Below are positions 63,021 through 64,000 of a stretch of 64,000 bases of DNA, piece after piece. Numbering within the stretch: position 1 is the stretch's first letter; the number at the start of each line of letters is the position of its first letter. The notes beneath the pieces are model-generated. The model was given only the letters and a program-made list of their open reading frames with translations, searched no databases and had not been told where the DNA came from. The DNA comes from Calothrix sp. 336/3 (GTDB taxonomy: Bacteria; Cyanobacteriota; Cyanobacteriia; Cyanobacteriales; Nostocaceae). The translations under genes were made by a program, and so were the position numbers. The stretch spans positions 4,690,700 through 4,754,699 of the forward strand of contig NZ_CP011382.1 of assembly GCF_000734895.2 (NCBI RefSeq), given 5' to 3'.

Positions 63021-63941
63021 TTACTCTCTATAGTTTTCTGTCTCATTGTCACTTTGATTTCGCAATCTTCGCATTGCCATTTCTAAGCTCAGTTTCATTC
63101 TTTTAAAGGCTCTAGCTAAATTGCCTATCTCGTCATTTGATGTTTGATGAAATTCTGCTTCCAAATGCCCAACACTCACAGCTTCTGCAACATTTGTCAT
63201 CTGTTTAATAGGGCGAATAATTTGCCAATTCAACAAAATATTAATTAAAGCTGTCACGAGAATAAAAACGAAAAATACAATCACGATAATTATAAACGCA
63301 AATTGATTTGCCTTATTCATTACAGCTGTAGCTGGCAGGGAAATAATTTGTGCGGCAACAATATCATTTAATTTCCATTGAAATCCATTCTTATTACCAT
63401 AGATTTCAACCATGGTTTTGGGTGCAGCTTCCGGGGTACTGTGACATTGCAGACAGCTTTGATGTGATACGCTTAGAGGACGAGCGACATAGAACATATC
63501 ACCTCCAGCAAAGGTACGATATCCAGTTACTTGTTTTAAATTACGATTTTGATAAAATTTTTCAATAATCTGAGCTTCAAAAGTATCAGCTTTATCGCGA
63601 AGATTGGTAGGATTAAGAGCCGCTTCTTTATAGAAGAAATCTTTGAATTCTGATTGTTGACGAAAGATTTCAAATACTTGTCTAGCGGCATAGGCAGATA
63701 CAGTTTGGGGCAAGAACTTTGTGTTTGATTGGCTCGCCAGTTCCGGAGTAATTTGTAAAACTGTATATTCTCGGAGGGCAGTAATATGTTCCATTAATGC
63801 CAAAGCGGTAGTGGCAATTTCTTGCTTGGCATTTTGCTGAAGTACTAGGGAAAGAGCAGTTCCGCTAGCAGTCAAGCCAAATGCTAGAATGAGAGCTAGA
63901 ATGATGTTGAATTTTTGCTTGAGGTTAAAATTGTTAAACAT
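63021..63941 (-). CDS. Tll0287-like (DUF3365) heme-binding membrane protein with HAMP domain, copy 2
   Basis: The ATG at 63941 (MFNNFNLKQKF) has GAGGG six bases upstream and aligns with copy 1; the product is 306 residues. Domain order is identical: helix, sensor domain with DFFYKEAALNPTN, AGGDMFYVARPLSV and CLQCH at about 163-167, helix, HAMP (QIIRPIKQMTNVAEAV ... NDEIGNLARAF), and end. By eye about half of the residues are identical to copy 1, so this is a tandem duplication that has diverged. It is transcribed towards copy 1. Confidence 0.85.
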   Translation of the reverse strand: MFNNFNLKQKFNIILALILAFGLTASGTALSLVLQQNAKQEIATTALALMEHITALREYTVLQITPELASQSNTKFLPQTVSAYAARQVFEIFRQQSEFKDFFYKEAALNPTNLRDKADTFEAQIIEKFYQNRNLKQVTGYRTFAGGDMFYVARPLSVSHQSCLQCHSTPEAAPKTMVEIYGNKNGFQWKLNDIVAAQIISLPATAVMNKANQFAFIIIVIVFFVFILVTALINILLNWQIIRPIKQMTNVAEAVSVGHLEAEFHQTSNDEIGNLARAFKRMKLSLEMAMRRLRNQSDNETENYRE

Positions 63942-64000
63942 ATTGACCCTCAAGGAAATATTTTTTGGAAAAACTCATATGTAACAAGATTAATTTCAAT

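Overview
The window is chromosomal DNA of a filamentous, probably heterocyst-forming cyanobacterium (order Nostocales). Evidence: HIP1 octamers (GCGATCGC) occur throughout; several genes are cyanobacterial or plastid-lineage markers (PSRP-3/Ycf65, Ycf34, SigA, a DnaK2-type DnaK, an SLH-OprB type porin, DUF1997 and DUF4079 proteins); and there are many Hanks-type kinases, WD40, TPR, CHAT and two-partner-secretion proteins. I cannot name the species. About 52 protein genes, or parts of them, can be supported. I see no rRNA, tRNA, CRISPR array or intact insertion sequence.

Layout. 1-9661: the C-terminal part of a kinase-WD40 protein cut by the left edge, a membrane-anchored lambda-type lysozyme, an atypical SDR, DUF1997 and DUF4079 proteins, an ankyrin-repeat protein, a cytochrome b561-like membrane protein, a CbiG/CobE-type protein, a ZnuA-like lipoprotein that has lost three metal-ligand histidines, an SGNH hydrolase and miaA. 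9940-17008: housekeeping genes gyrB, sigA (after a 1.6 kb non-coding leader) and dnaK. 17144-28927: a CPBP membrane protease with a very large ectodomain, TerC, ndk, tgt, an unknown protein, cobS, a PPC-domain protein, comF, miaE, DUF1361 and a secreted Pro/Thr-rich protein. 29149-41413: a porin, a lipoprotein, a VOC protein, ECF transporter A and T components, remains of a Uma2-type gene, a HAD phosphatase, PSRP-3, a WD40 pseudokinase, an SPFH protein and hflX.

41759-50923 is the main accessory locus. Four genes on the minus strand encode a TpsB outer-membrane transporter, a small DUF559 endonuclease-like protein, a TpsA filamentous-haemagglutinin-type exoprotein and an exported TPR-CHAT protease. 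Copies of one GC-rich repeat of about 78 bp lie in every gap between them. 51457-64000: a kinase-TPR protein, cca, ycf34, tsaB, a divergent PadR regulator and DUF4188-like gene with a large shared operator, alpha-glucan phosphorylase, another Ser/Thr kinase, and two tandem heme-binding Tll0287-like/HAMP membrane proteins that lack an output domain.

Themes. Five tRNA maturation or modification genes are present (miaA, tgt, miaE, cca, tsaB). Cobalamin or cobalt functions appear at three separate places (CbiG C-terminal protein, cobS, CbiO/CbiQ). Signalling is dominated by Ser/Thr kinases, one of which appears catalytically dead. The best candidates for undescribed biology are the heme/HAMP pair beside a kinase, the secreted CHAT protease linked to two-partner secretion, the ligand-less ZnuA paralogue, and the PadR module. 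All functional statements come from reading sequence only; no database search was run.
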